A stretch of 12,754 nucleotides of DNA from an uncultured Oscillospiraceae bacterium (GCA_900754515.1 CAAEDD010000108.1:1-12754); one strand, 5' to 3'. Shown: positions 1-6,287, numbered from the stretch's first letter. Notes: generated from the letters alone by a model not told the origin. Program-made: numbers and translations.

Positions 1-2154
1 GGTAGATGCAAACAAATTCCGTATATCATTGAACACGCCTGTATAGGTGGCGGGATTTGAGCGTGGAGTGCGGCCAATGGGGCTCTGGTCCAGGGCTATG
101 ACCTTATCCACATTTTCAAGGCCCTTCAGCCCGTCGCACTTGCCCGGCCTGACTTTGACCCTGTTCTTCTCCGCAGCCAGGGTTTTATAAAATATCTCAT
201 TTATCAGAGACGACTTTCCGCTGCCGGACACCCCGGTTACACAGATGAGCTTGCCAAGGGGAATATCCACATCAATATTTTTCAGATTGTTTTCCCTGGC
301 GCCGCAGATTCTTATGATCTTGCCGTTGCCTGGACGGCGTTTTTCAGGGACAGGTATTTTCATCCGTCCGCTAAGGTACTGGCCGGTAATTGACTGTGGA
401 CATGCACAGATATCTTCCACTGTGCCGGCACATACAACATTACCGCCGTTTACCCCAGCCCCCGGACCAATATCCACCACATAGTCGGCGGAACGTATGG
501 TGTCTTCATCATGCTCCACAACAATAAGGGTATTTCCAAGGTCTCTCAGCTGCTTCAATGTGTTCAGCAGTTTTTCGTTATCCCGTTGGTGCAGGCCGAT
601 GCTGGGCTCATCCAGAATATAAAGCACACCCATAAGGCTGGAGCCTATCTGAGTGGCAAGGCGTATACGCTGGCTCTCGCCGCCGGACAGAGTGGCAGCA
701 GAGCGGGCCAAAGACAGATATCCCAATCCGACGCTGGTCAAGAAGCCAAGTCTGGCCTTGATTTCCTTTACTATACGCTCAGCTATTATCTGCTCCTTCT
801 CGCTGAGTTTCAGCCCGTCAATAAATTCAAGCGCTTTGAAAACTGACAAGGAGCAGAAGTCGGCAATGTTCATTCCCCCCACCGTTACGGCCAGGGCAGT
901 TTTTTTGAGTCTCATGCCTCCGCAGTCCGGGCAGGGTGTCTCAGACATACACTCCTCTATGTCCGCCCTCATGGCCGGGCTCTGAGTCTCTCTGTAGCGC
1001 CGCTCAAGGTTTGGGACTATGCCTTCAAATTCCCGGCGGATAACGCCGTAGCCCTCGCTGCGCTCATATCTAAGCTGCAATGGTTCCCCCTTAGTACCAT
1101 AGAGTATTGCATCCACAGCCTCTTTGGGCAAAGAATTTATCGGATCGGTCAGCTTAAAGTGGTATCGTTTTGCCAAGGCATCAAAGTACATCCGTGAAAT
1201 GGAGTCCCCTTTGATATTGTTCCATCCTGATGCCACAATGCCGCCTTCGGCAATGCTCAGTTCCGGGTTTGGCATAATCAGATCCGGATCCACCAGCAGC
1301 TGCACGCCCAAACCCGTACAGGTGGGACAAGCTCCATGGGGATTGTTGAAGGAGAAGAGCCGCGGTTCCAGTTCCTCTAGGGATATCCCACAGTCCTCAC
1401 AGGCATAGTTCTGGGAAAAGCTCAGCATCTCTCCGCTGGAGACAAGGTCGATATATAAAAGCCCGCCGGACAGGGACATGGCTGTCTCTGCCGAGTCGGT
1501 CAGACGGCGGGTAAGGTCTGGCTTTATCACCAACCTGTCCACCACTATTTCAATGTTGTGCTTTTTATTCTTTTCCAGTTTTATTTCTTCTGAGAGGTCA
1601 TAGGCAATACCATCTACCCGGACACGCACATATCCAGCCTTTTTGGCATCCTCAAAGACTTTGGCATGCTCTCCCTTCCGTGAACGAACCACAGGAGAGA
1701 GTACCTGTATTCTGGTGCCCTGGGGCAGCTCCATTATCCTGTCCACAATCTGGTCGATAGTCTGACGGCGTATCTCCTTGCCGCACTTTGGGCAGTGGGG
1801 CACGCCCACCCTGGCCCAGAGAAGTCGCAGGTAATCGTATATCTCGGTGACTGTCCCCACCGTTGATCTTGGGTTTTTGGATGTGGTCTTCTGGGCAATG
1901 GAAATTGCCGGGGAAAGCCCGTCTATATAGTCTACATCCGGTTTATCCATCTGGCCGAGAAACATACGGGCATAGGAGCTTAGGCTCTCCACATAGCGTC
2001 GCTGGCCTTCGGCATATATAGTGTCAAAGGCAAGAGAGGACTTGCCGCTGCCGGAGAGGCCGGTAATGACCACCAGCTTGTCTCTGGGTAACTCCAGGTC
2101 AATATTTTTTAGGTTGTTCTCTCTTGCACCCTTAATGTAAATCTTGTCCTGCAT
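1..2154 (-). CDS. uvrA: UvrABC system protein A (excinuclease ATPase), 3' end beyond window
   Basis: UvrA is the lesion-recognition ATPase of nucleotide excision repair; it works as a dimer with UvrB in the cytoplasm. The reading frame is open from an ATG at 2154 to the window edge, giving 718 codons of a protein that is usually about 940 residues, so the C-terminal zinc finger and second ABC signature lie outside. Visible landmarks in order: Walker A VITGLSGSGKSS at residues 29-40, an HCPKCG motif near residue 120, the zinc-binding pairs CEDC (C252, C255) and CPTC (C276, C279), the first ABC signature LSGGES at 489-494 followed by a Walker B ending ILDEPS, and the second Walker A VTGVSGSGKSS at 639-649. 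The start has a GAGG site seven bases upstream, inside the end of ybaK; only two bases separate the genes, so they are probably co-transcribed and translationally coupled. No LexA-type GAAC-N4-GTTC site was seen upstream. Identity is certain; only completeness is unknown. Confidence 0.97.
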   Translation of the reverse strand, partial: MQDKIYIKGARENNLKNIDLELPRDKLVVITGLSGSGKSSLAFDTIYAEGQRRYVESLSSYARMFLGQMDKPDVDYIDGLSPAISIAQKTTSKNPRSTVGTVTEIYDYLRLLWARVGVPHCPKCGKEIRRQTIDQIVDRIMELPQGTRIQVLSPVVRSRKGEHAKVFEDAKKAGYVRVRVDGIAYDLSEEIKLEKNKKHNIEIVVDRLVIKPDLTRRLTDSAETAMSLSGGLLYIDLVSSGEMLSFSQNYACEDCGISLEELEPRLFSFNNPHGACPTCTGLGVQLLVDPDLIMPNPELSIAEGGIVASGWNNIKGDSISRMYFDALAKRYHFKLTDPINSLPKEAVDAILYGTKGEPLQLRYERSEGYGVIRREFEGIVPNLERRYRETQSPAMRADIEECMSETPCPDCGGMRLKKTALAVTVGGMNIADFCSLSVFKALEFIDGLKLSEKEQIIAERIVKEIKARLGFLTSVGLGYLSLARSAATLSGGESQRIRLATQIGSSLMGVLYILDEPSIGLHQRDNEKLLNTLKQLRDLGNTLIVVEHDEDTIRSADYVVDIGPGAGVNGGNVVCAGTVEDICACPQSITGQYLSGRMKIPVPEKRRPGNGKIIRICGARENNLKNIDVDIPLGKLICVTGVSGSGKSSLINEIFYKTLAAEKNRVKVRPGKCDGLKGLENVDKVIALDQSPIGRTPRSNPATYTGVFNDIRNLFAST

Positions 2155-2156
2155 AC

Positions 2157-2639
2157 TTAATCCTCGGTAATAACATCTGCAATTTTTCCCCTTGTGAGCT
2201 TTATCAGCTCCTCCGGGTCAAGCTCCACCTGAAAACCGATTTTCCCGGCGCTGACCACAATGGTGTCCAGCTCTTCGGCACTCCGGTGAAATACTGTGGT
2301 ATATTGTTTTTTCATTCCCAAAGGCGAGCATCCGCCCCGGACATATCCGGTTAGGCCCAGCAGCTCGCTTACATGTATCATGGCTATGGATTTCTCACCC
2401 ACCGATTTGGCCGCTTTCTTCAGGTCCAACTCTGAAGCCACAGGAATTACAAAAACATAAATACTTTTACTCGCGCCCCTTGTAACAAGGGTTTTAAATA
2501 CCTTCTCCTCCGGTACCCCAATAAGGGCCGCAGCCGTCACTCCATCCACCGCCTCGTTGCCGTGGATATATTCATGGGGTGTGTATTCTATCTTTTTCTG
2601 CGTCAGCAAACGCATAACGTTAGTCTTTTGTTCAGCCAT
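2157..2639 (-). CDS. ybaK: YbaK/EbsC-family aminoacyl-tRNA deacylase (Cys-tRNA(Pro) type)
   Basis: This 160-residue protein matches the YbaK editing-domain family, whose members hydrolyse mischarged tRNA, classically Cys-tRNA(Pro), in trans to prolyl-tRNA synthetase. Seen in the sequence: the conserved lysine context KVFKTL in the N-terminal third, the glycine-rich RGGCSPLGMKK segment typical of the active-site loop, and the family's usual length (about 159). The frame extends eleven codons upstream of a start at 2639 to an ATG at 2669, but a GGAGG site lies seven bases before 2639 and is the best choice; an ATG at 2645 sits directly on that site. It has its own promoter (2673-2701) and is followed after two bases by uvrA. 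The family assignment is secure; the exact tRNA substrate within the INS superfamily (YbaK, ProX and related) cannot be fixed from sequence alone. Confidence 0.93.
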   Translation of the reverse strand: MAEQKTNVMRLLTQKKIEYTPHEYIHGNEAVDGVTAAALIGVPEEKVFKTLVTRGASKSIYVFVIPVASELDLKKAAKSVGEKSIAMIHVSELLGLTGYVRGGCSPLGMKKQYTTVFHRSAEELDTIVVSAGKIGFQVELDPEELIKLTRGKIADVITED

Positions 2640-2672
2640 TTTCATCCCTCCGTCAGAGAGTATTAACACTTT

Positions 2673-2701
2673 ATTATAACCCGCTTTTCTTCAGCTTTCA
2701 A
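2673..2701 (-). promoter_or_regulatory. sigma-A promoter for ybaK-uvrA
   Basis: On the minus strand a -35 TTGAAA (2696-2701) and a perfect -10 TATAAT (2673-2678) are separated by exactly 17 bases. Transcription would start near 2666, giving a leader of about 27 bases before the ybaK start. It lies just downstream of the terminator of the preceding regulator gene, so ybaK-uvrA looks like an independent unit. No SOS operator overlaps it. Confidence 0.85.
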
Positions 2702-2730
2702 CAGCTAAAATTTATCATTACCCAAAGCGC

Positions 2731-2774
2731 AAAAATCCGGACGGGAGCGGGGAGCACTTCCCTTTCCCGTCCGG
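2731..2774 (-). terminator. Rho-independent terminator of the TetR-family gene
   Basis: A perfect 10-bp stem, CCGGACGGGA at 2765-2774 (minus strand) against TCCCGTCCGG at 2737-2746, encloses an 18-base loop that can form a small inner GGGA/TCCC helix. On the minus strand it is followed by ATTTTTG. It starts 23 bases after the regulator stop codon. The plus-strand side also has a T-rich run (TTTAATTTT), so it might act in both directions, but no plus-strand gene needs it. Confidence 0.88.
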
Positions 2775-2797
2775 TTTAATTTTGGGTACCGTTTTAT

Positions 2798-3361
2798 TCA
2801 GTTCACAGGATTTTGAAAACGTGAGAGCATATTCTCCACGCTGCCGCCAAGCATCTTGATAAGGCGCTCCTGAGTGATGACCTTAGGCGTCTGCATGTTC
2901 ATATCCATCCACTGGGAGATAAGGCCGATAATGCCGTTGGAATAAAATTCAATGACAAAATCATAGTCCTGCTTATCAATGTTCATGCCTTCTGAGACAA
3001 TATCTGCAAAGCTCCTGATACAGCTTTCCAGACGGCCTTTCAGGAATCTAAGCATATACAGCCTGCTGCCGGAGTTATAGATATTAAGGGCAAAGCTGGA
3101 ATTATCATAGAGATACTGGAAAAAGACCATAACATCTTCCTGCCAGCGTTCGTATAAAACCTCTTTGGGTAGGACACGGTTGGCGTCCTCCTCAAACACC
3201 CACTCCAACAGGTCATACACATCGTCAAAATGATAGTAAAAGGTCTGCCTGTTCACATTGCAGATCTCAACAAGATCTTTGACGGTAATCTTTGCTATTG
3301 GCTTGACCTCCATCATTTGCTTAAGCGCATCCGCAAGGGCACGTTTTGTTGATGAAGCCAT
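2798..3361 (-). CDS. TetR/AcrR-family transcriptional regulator (DhaS-like)
   Basis: A 187-residue DNA-binding regulator. The N-terminal helix-turn-helix spans roughly residues 25-50, with the typical run KITVKDLVEICNVNRQTFYYHF; the rest is a helical ligand/dimerisation domain resembling the DhaS-type TetR subgroup found in Firmicutes. The frame has an earlier ATG at 3379, but the start at 3361 is preferred because an AGGTGAGG site ends five bases upstream and lies inside the would-be N-terminal extension. The gene follows the MATE efflux gene on the same strand with 108 bases between, has its own promoter there, and ends at a strong terminator. By analogy with many TetR/efflux pairs it probably represses its own gene and perhaps the pump; that is inference. 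The ligand is unknown. Confidence 0.9.
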   Translation of the reverse strand: MASSTKRALADALKQMMEVKPIAKITVKDLVEICNVNRQTFYYHFDDVYDLLEWVFEEDANRVLPKEVLYERWQEDVMVFFQYLYDNSSFALNIYNSGSRLYMLRFLKGRLESCIRSFADIVSEGMNIDKQDYDFVIEFYSNGIIGLISQWMDMNMQTPKVITQERLIKMLGGSVENMLSRFQNPVN

Positions 3362-3395
3362 CCTTTCCTCACCTCTCATGCTTTAAATTAACGAC

Positions 3396-3425
3396 ATTAT
3401 ATCACACATTTTGGTCAACAGTAAA
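3396..3425 (-). promoter_or_regulatory. Extended -10 promoter for the TetR-family gene
   Basis: The minus strand carries TATAAT at 3396-3401 preceded by TG one base away (extended -10) and a weaker -35 TTTACT at 3420-3425 with an 18-base spacer. The leader would be under 30 bases. The spacer contains TTGACC and repeated ACATT runs but no clear palindrome, so I cannot mark an operator. The MATE gene has no visible terminator before this point, so read-through from it is also possible. Confidence 0.7.
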
Positions 3426-3469
3426 GTCCTTTGAGAGAAAATGTATAGACAATTCGCTGGGCCTTCATT

Positions 3470-4852
3470 TCAGTCTCCCCGGCGCAGGCTGCCGGGAGCG
3501 GGTCGGAACTTCTTATACACATAGAGAGACATCAGTACAGTTAAGCTGTCTGCAGTGACCTGAGACCAGACAATCCCAAACATGCCAAAAAGACTGTTCA
3601 GCAAAAACAGCATTGGTATATTGAATACCAGCCAGCGGGTGACCCCAAGGAACAGGGATATCCGTCCCTTGCCAAAAGCCTGGAACAGATAGACGGTGAA
3701 AAAGCTCATAAACATCAGCGGTGTGGCCAGCACCCGTATGCGCAGAAACTGAGATGCCAAAGCCACGGTCTCGGCATCGGAAATGAACAGCCTGGAGAAC
3801 TCCAACGCAAACAACTCATATAGCAGGATGCTCACCGCTGCAACAGCCAACCCCAGTCTGCGCGACAGACGAACCGTATCATTCATGCGCTTCTCGTTTC
3901 CTGCGGAATAGTTGTAAGCCACCAGTGGCATCATGCCCTGGCATATGCCTATGCCAACATTCAGTGGGAAACGTTCAACCTTCAGTACTATGCCAACGGC
4001 TGCCATGGCAAGGTCGTTGTAAGACACCATAAGTTTGTCGATGATCACATAGTCCAGGTCGAAAAGGAAACTGGCTATGGCTGAAGGAATACCCACACCG
4101 AACACGGCAAGGACGCTGGAACTGCGCGGCAGGCCCAGCATAGGAGCAAAGCTTATAACTGATCCCCGACCCATCCTTATAAGTACCACTATAAAGAACA
4201 AAAGAGCCACACAGTTGGAAAGACAGGTTGCCACCCCTGCCCCCAACACTTCATAGCCTTCAGGCATCAGTACAAACATGAACAGCGGGTCCAGCGCAAT
4301 ATTCAGGAGGCCGCCCAGTATTATTCCTATACTGGCCTCTTTTGAGCGGCCAATGCTACGTATAAGGTTTGACAGCACATTAGACAGCACCGTTGGAACG
4401 CCGCCGATAACAATGACACACAGAGCATATTGCCTTGCATATTCATATGTGTTTTCCCCTGCTCCAAGTATCAGCAGCATCGGCTCCATAAAAAGGCCCA
4501 TGCCCAGGGCGAACAGTGCCGCGATCAGGAGCGCCAGGTACAGGGAAAAGGCACTGACCTTTCTGGCCTCGTCCTCCCTCTCCTGTCCCAGAAGCCGGGA
4601 AATCATGGAGCCTCCGCCTATACCAGCAAGTCCGGCCAAACAAAGTGTTATATTGAATACCGGAAGAATGAGCGAGGTTCCCGCCACCATATATGGATTG
4701 TTGGTCTGGCCGACAAAAAAAGTATCGGCCATGTTATAAATTAGTACTATAAGCTGGCTGGCTACAGCCGGCAGAATCATCTTAAAAAGAGCTTTTGGTA
4801 CTGGAAGATTGCGAAATACATCTTCCTGTTCCTGATTTACCTTTGCATGCAT
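3470..4852 (-). CDS. MATE-family multidrug/cation antiporter
   Basis: An integral membrane exporter of about 460 residues, the normal size for a twelve-helix MATE protein with two repeated MatE halves; such proteins expel drugs or metabolites using a Na+ or H+ gradient. The first helix and its family motif are clear (PAVASQLIVLIYNMADTFFVG), and hydrophobic segments alternate with short loops throughout; the second half begins near the run GVGIPSAIASFLFDLDYVII. MADTFFVG resembles the MepA/DinF branch, but the substrate cannot be read from sequence. Two starts are possible: an ATG at 4858, directly after an in-frame stop and only three bases from an AGG, and an ATG at 4852, nine bases from the same AGG; I prefer the second. 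A long leader precedes it, and a TetR-family regulator follows on the same strand. Confidence 0.92.
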   Translation of the reverse strand: MHAKVNQEQEDVFRNLPVPKALFKMILPAVASQLIVLIYNMADTFFVGQTNNPYMVAGTSLILPVFNITLCLAGLAGIGGGSMISRLLGQEREDEARKVSAFSLYLALLIAALFALGMGLFMEPMLLILGAGENTYEYARQYALCVIVIGGVPTVLSNVLSNLIRSIGRSKEASIGIILGGLLNIALDPLFMFVLMPEGYEVLGAGVATCLSNCVALLFFIVVLIRMGRGSVISFAPMLGLPRSSSVLAVFGVGIPSAIASFLFDLDYVIIDKLMVSYNDLAMAAVGIVLKVERFPLNVGIGICQGMMPLVAYNYSAGNEKRMNDTVRLSRRLGLAVAAVSILLYELFALEFSRLFISDAETVALASQFLRIRVLATPLMFMSFFTVYLFQAFGKGRISLFLGVTRWLVFNIPMLFLLNSLFGMFGIVWSQVTADSLTVLMSLYVYKKFRPAPGSLRRGD

Positions 4853-4858
4853 TGTCAT

Positions 4859-5080
4859 TTACCTGAGCTTTTAGAAAATTAGTGTCCCGCCCTGCCGACA
4901 TACCTGAGTCTGCATTCATTTCCTCGGCTTGACAGCCTGGCAAAACTCTATCATAGATAGTGAGGGCGTCCACCTGAACCTGGTAAAATGTCGGTAATAA
5001 TCCACCTCACCGCCGGAAGGCTCTCCACTCGAATTTTTATGATATCACAAAATGAGGAAATATACCATATTCTTTTTTAA
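4859..5080 (-). promoter_or_regulatory. Structured leader/promoter region of the MATE gene (unassigned)
   Basis: About 220 bases lie between the tRNA terminator and the MATE start. On the minus strand an AT-rich stretch with TATCAT and TATATT runs (about 5035-5075) is the likely promoter area, but no convincing -35 is paired with it. Downstream a GTGAGG/CCTCAC helix (5005-5010 with 4960-4965), a CTATC-TAT-GATAG hairpin near 4949-4961 and a GGCT-GTCA-AGCC hairpin near 4926-4937 can form. The motif CTCAGGT occurs twice, the second copy acting as the presumed ribosome site. I compared it by eye with TPP, SAM-I, FMN, glycine, cobalamin, THF, guanidine and purine aptamers and found no match. An out-of-frame reading frame (4782-4919) overlaps the MATE start. 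Confidence 0.4.
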
Positions 5081-5081
5081 G

Positions 5082-5121
5082 AAAAAAGTCGGAGCAAGCT
5101 ATATGCAGCTTGCTCCGACTT
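5082..5121 (-). terminator. Rho-independent terminator of tRNA-Thr
   Basis: A perfect 15-bp stem, AAGTCGGAGCAAGCT (minus strand, 5107-5121) with its complement at 5086-5100, closes a six-base loop and runs into six T residues on the minus strand (5082-5087, partly shared with the stem). The first stem base is the A of the encoded CCA, so the hairpin abuts the mature tRNA end directly. Confidence 0.95.
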
Positions 5122-5196
5122 GGAGCTGGTAATGTGACTCGAACACACGACCCCTTCATTACGAGTGAAGTGCTCTACCGACTGAGCTATACCAGC
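5121..5196 (-). tRNA. tRNA-Thr, anticodon CGU
   Basis: A complete 76-base cloverleaf including an encoded CCA (5121-5123) and a U discriminator (5124). The acceptor stem pairs GCTGGTA with TACCAGC, the D arm is GCTC/GAGC, the anticodon stem CTTCA/TGAAG closes the loop CTCGTAA with anticodon CGT at 5161-5163 (reading ACG threonine codons), and the T arm carries TTCGAGT with stem GTGTG/CACAT (one G-U pair). All positions needed for a functional tRNA are present. It is transcribed from its own promoter (5230-5258) and ends at a terminator that overlaps the CCA. Confidence 0.97.
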
Positions 5197-5229
5197 ATTA
5201 CAGGTCCGAAATGATATTCAGCGGAAGGT

Positions 5230-5258
5230 ATTCTAGCATAAAACAACATTCAAGTCAA
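5230..5258 (-). promoter_or_regulatory. sigma-A promoter of tRNA-Thr
   Basis: On the minus strand TTGACT (-35, 5253-5258) and TAGAAT (-10, 5230-5235) are 17 bases apart, with TG one base before the -10 (extended -10). The expected start near 5223 leaves a short precursor of about 27 bases before the tRNA 5' end. Repeated AACTT motifs lie 28 to 67 bases upstream of the -35. Confidence 0.88.
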
Positions 5259-5285
5259 CACTTATACTGTCACTGGAAACTATAT

Positions 5286-5320
5286 AACTTCTAGTATAAC
5301 TTAGAAACTTCTCGAAACTT
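5286..5320. repeat. Four AACTT motifs upstream of the tRNA promoter
   Basis: AACTT occurs at 5286, 5298, 5306 and 5316, intervals of 12, 8 and 10 bases; the last two belong to a perfect GAAACTT repeat spaced ten bases apart, close to one helical turn. They sit 28 or more bases upstream of the -35 element of the tRNA promoter. They could be a protein-binding array, an AT-rich upstream activating stretch, or chance in AT-rich DNA. Confidence 0.5.
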
Positions 5321-5446
5321 TCTTTTGATTTTGCTTTTTATTAAAGTCGGAGAAATTGTTGAAATATCAGCATCATTTGTAAGTTTTAATTAACTTATAC
5401 ATCATTGATTACACAGGTTTCAATAAGTTACATAACACCATAAAAT

Positions 5447-5532
5447 AATTATTCTGCAAATAGTTATCAACATTTTCAACATAGTTTTCAACATGTCGAA
5501 TTGCCGTGAAACGACCTATTTGCAGAATAATT
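5447..5532. repeat. Perfect 17-bp inverted repeat with 52-base spacer
   Basis: AATTATTCTGCAAATAG at 5447-5463 is matched exactly by its reverse complement at 5516-5532. The spacer contains three tandem TT(A/T)TCAACA units and a small GTCG/CGAC helix. Flanking bases show no clear target-site duplication, so a miniature transposable element is possible but unsupported. As RNA it would form a long AT-rich hairpin; the poor T tract argues against a typical terminator. Confidence 0.85.
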
Positions 5533-5559
5533 TGTAATTTATAGTCGAAATGTGGAAAA
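5464..5559. promoter_or_regulatory. Candidate DnaA-box cluster
   Basis: Four 9-mers resemble the DnaA box TTATCCACA: TTATCAACA at 5464-5472 (one mismatch), TTTTCAACA at 5473-5481 and at 5485-5493 (two mismatches each), and TGTGGAAAA at 5551-5559, which is TTTTCCACA on the minus strand (one mismatch). None is a perfect match. Their density in about 100 bases of AT-rich DNA suggests DnaA binding, but dnaA, dnaN and other usual origin neighbours are not in the window. The function is inference. Confidence 0.35.
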
Positions 5560-5570
5560 TTAAAAATTAC
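5534..5570. repeat. 7-bp inverted repeat next to the 17-bp repeat
   Basis: GTAATTT at 5534-5540 pairs with AAATTAC at 5564-5570 around a 23-base loop that contains the TGTGGAAAA 9-mer. It begins one base after the larger inverted repeat ends, so the two make a compound structure. It lies 37 bases downstream of the radC stop on the minus strand. Confidence 0.55.
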
Positions 5571-5606
5571 AGTTTGAAAGCAGAATTTAGTTTACATAAA
5601 GCTACG

Positions 5607-6287
5607 TCAAAATCTTCCAAAGAGCCCTGAATCGCGCATGGAAAAATAGCGGTCTTCGGCGATGATAATGTGATCCAAAAGTTCTATGCCCATGAGTCTG
5701 AGAGCATCCTTAGCCTTTTGTGTAAAAGCCTCGTCTTCCCTTGACGGAAGTGCAATTCCCTCAGGGTGATTATGAGCCAGAACCAGTGCGGCAGCCTTGT
5801 TTTTTAAAGCCGTCTCCACAAGCCGACGGACTGTGATGTCAACGGCATTCACCACGCCCCGATTCAGCACTTCGCAGCAGATAAGGGACTTGCGGCTGTC
5901 CAGGCACAGCAGCAGAGCCACCTCGTCCCGCTCATCCATAAATCTGGGTATCAGAAACCTTGCCATATCAGAAGAACTACGGAACACTCGGATATCGTTT
6001 ACCCTGGACATCTGACATTTCTTTGTCATCTGCGGCACCAGTTTTATCAGCAGCGCCGCATTCTCACCTATACCGGGTACCTCCGTTAGTTCCCGGATGC
6101 CGGCGTCGAACACCCCTCCGAGACTTCCGAATCTGTCAAGCAGATCGTGGGCCAGCACATTTGTATCTCTGCGGGGAATGGCATAGAAAAGCAGTAGCTC
6201 CAACGCATTGAGCTCGTTGAAATTATCCAGCCCATGCTCTATAAATCTGGTCTTCAATCTGTGCCTGTGTCCCTCGTGAACACTCAT
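5607..6287 (-). CDS. radC: RadC-family JAB/JAMM-domain protein
   Basis: A 226-residue protein of the RadC family, the standard length. An N-terminal helix-hairpin-helix segment (EVPGIGENAALLI, about residues 69-81) precedes a JAMM metal-binding domain with HNHPEG at 172-177 followed by S182 and D185, the expected zinc ligands. RadC proteins were named for a repair phenotype that was later questioned, and their biochemical role is still uncertain; related proteins are often tied to DNA uptake or mobile elements. The start at 6287 has an AGGGG site eight bases upstream, and the gene follows tsaD after 26 bases, so it is the last gene of the uvrB operon. No clear terminator follows it. Confidence 0.95.
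   Translation of the reverse strand: MSVHEGHRHRLKTRFIEHGLDNFNELNALELLLFYAIPRRDTNVLAHDLLDRFGSLGGVFDAGIRELTEVPGIGENAALLIKLVPQMTKKCQMSRVNDIRVFRSSSDMARFLIPRFMDERDEVALLLCLDSRKSLICCEVLNRGVVNAVDITVRRLVETALKNKAAALVLAHNHPEGIALPSREDEAFTQKAKDALRLMGIELLDHIIIAEDRYFSMRDSGLFGRF

Larger units (their letters stand above)
5259..5606. other. AT-rich non-coding block between radC and the tRNA promoter
   Basis: About 350 bases without a credible reading frame, clearly richer in A and T than the flanking genes. It holds four AACTT motifs, an imperfect TAAGTT/AACTTA hairpin near 5380-5397, a perfect 17-bp inverted repeat, a second 7-bp inverted repeat directly after it, and several DnaA-box-like 9-mers. It receives transcripts from radC on one side and has the tRNA promoter on the other, yet no ordinary GC-rich terminator for radC is visible in it. 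No integrase, transposase or duplicated tRNA 3' end is present to suggest an attachment site. Confidence 0.75.

Noticed and set aside
653..1408. Several plus-strand frames across the uvrA region (245-1408)
   Set aside because: They are antisense to unmistakable UvrA motifs, have no ribosome sites of note and resemble no protein family.
2731..2774. Terminator hairpin as an operator or mobile inverted repeat
   Set aside because: Its GC-rich stem, T run and position 23 bases after a stop codon are fully explained by termination.
3040..3228. A 62-codon minus-strand frame inside the TetR-family gene, and a 66-codon one inside the MATE gene (4443-4643)
   Set aside because: Out-of-frame shadows on the coding strand without ribosome sites.
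4278..4744. Two overlapping plus-strand frames opposite the MATE gene
   Set aside because: Composition is that of reversed hydrophobic codons, with no promoter or ribosome site; treated as shadows.
5000..5035. Run resembling part of the FMN riboswitch (CCGGCGGTGA) in the MATE leader
   Set aside because: The other required RFN blocks (AGGGTGAAATTCCC and the later conserved segments) are absent.
5085..5352. Ten-base direct repeat AAAGTCGGAG at 5085-5094 and 5343-5352
   Set aside because: The second copy lacks the partner arm that makes the first a terminator. It could be a relic of a lost tRNA terminator, but ten bases in this span is too little to claim it.
5121..5606. Possible integration site of a mobile element at the tRNA gene
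   Set aside because: The tRNA is intact, no duplicate of its 3' end was found in the window, and no integrase or excisionase is present.
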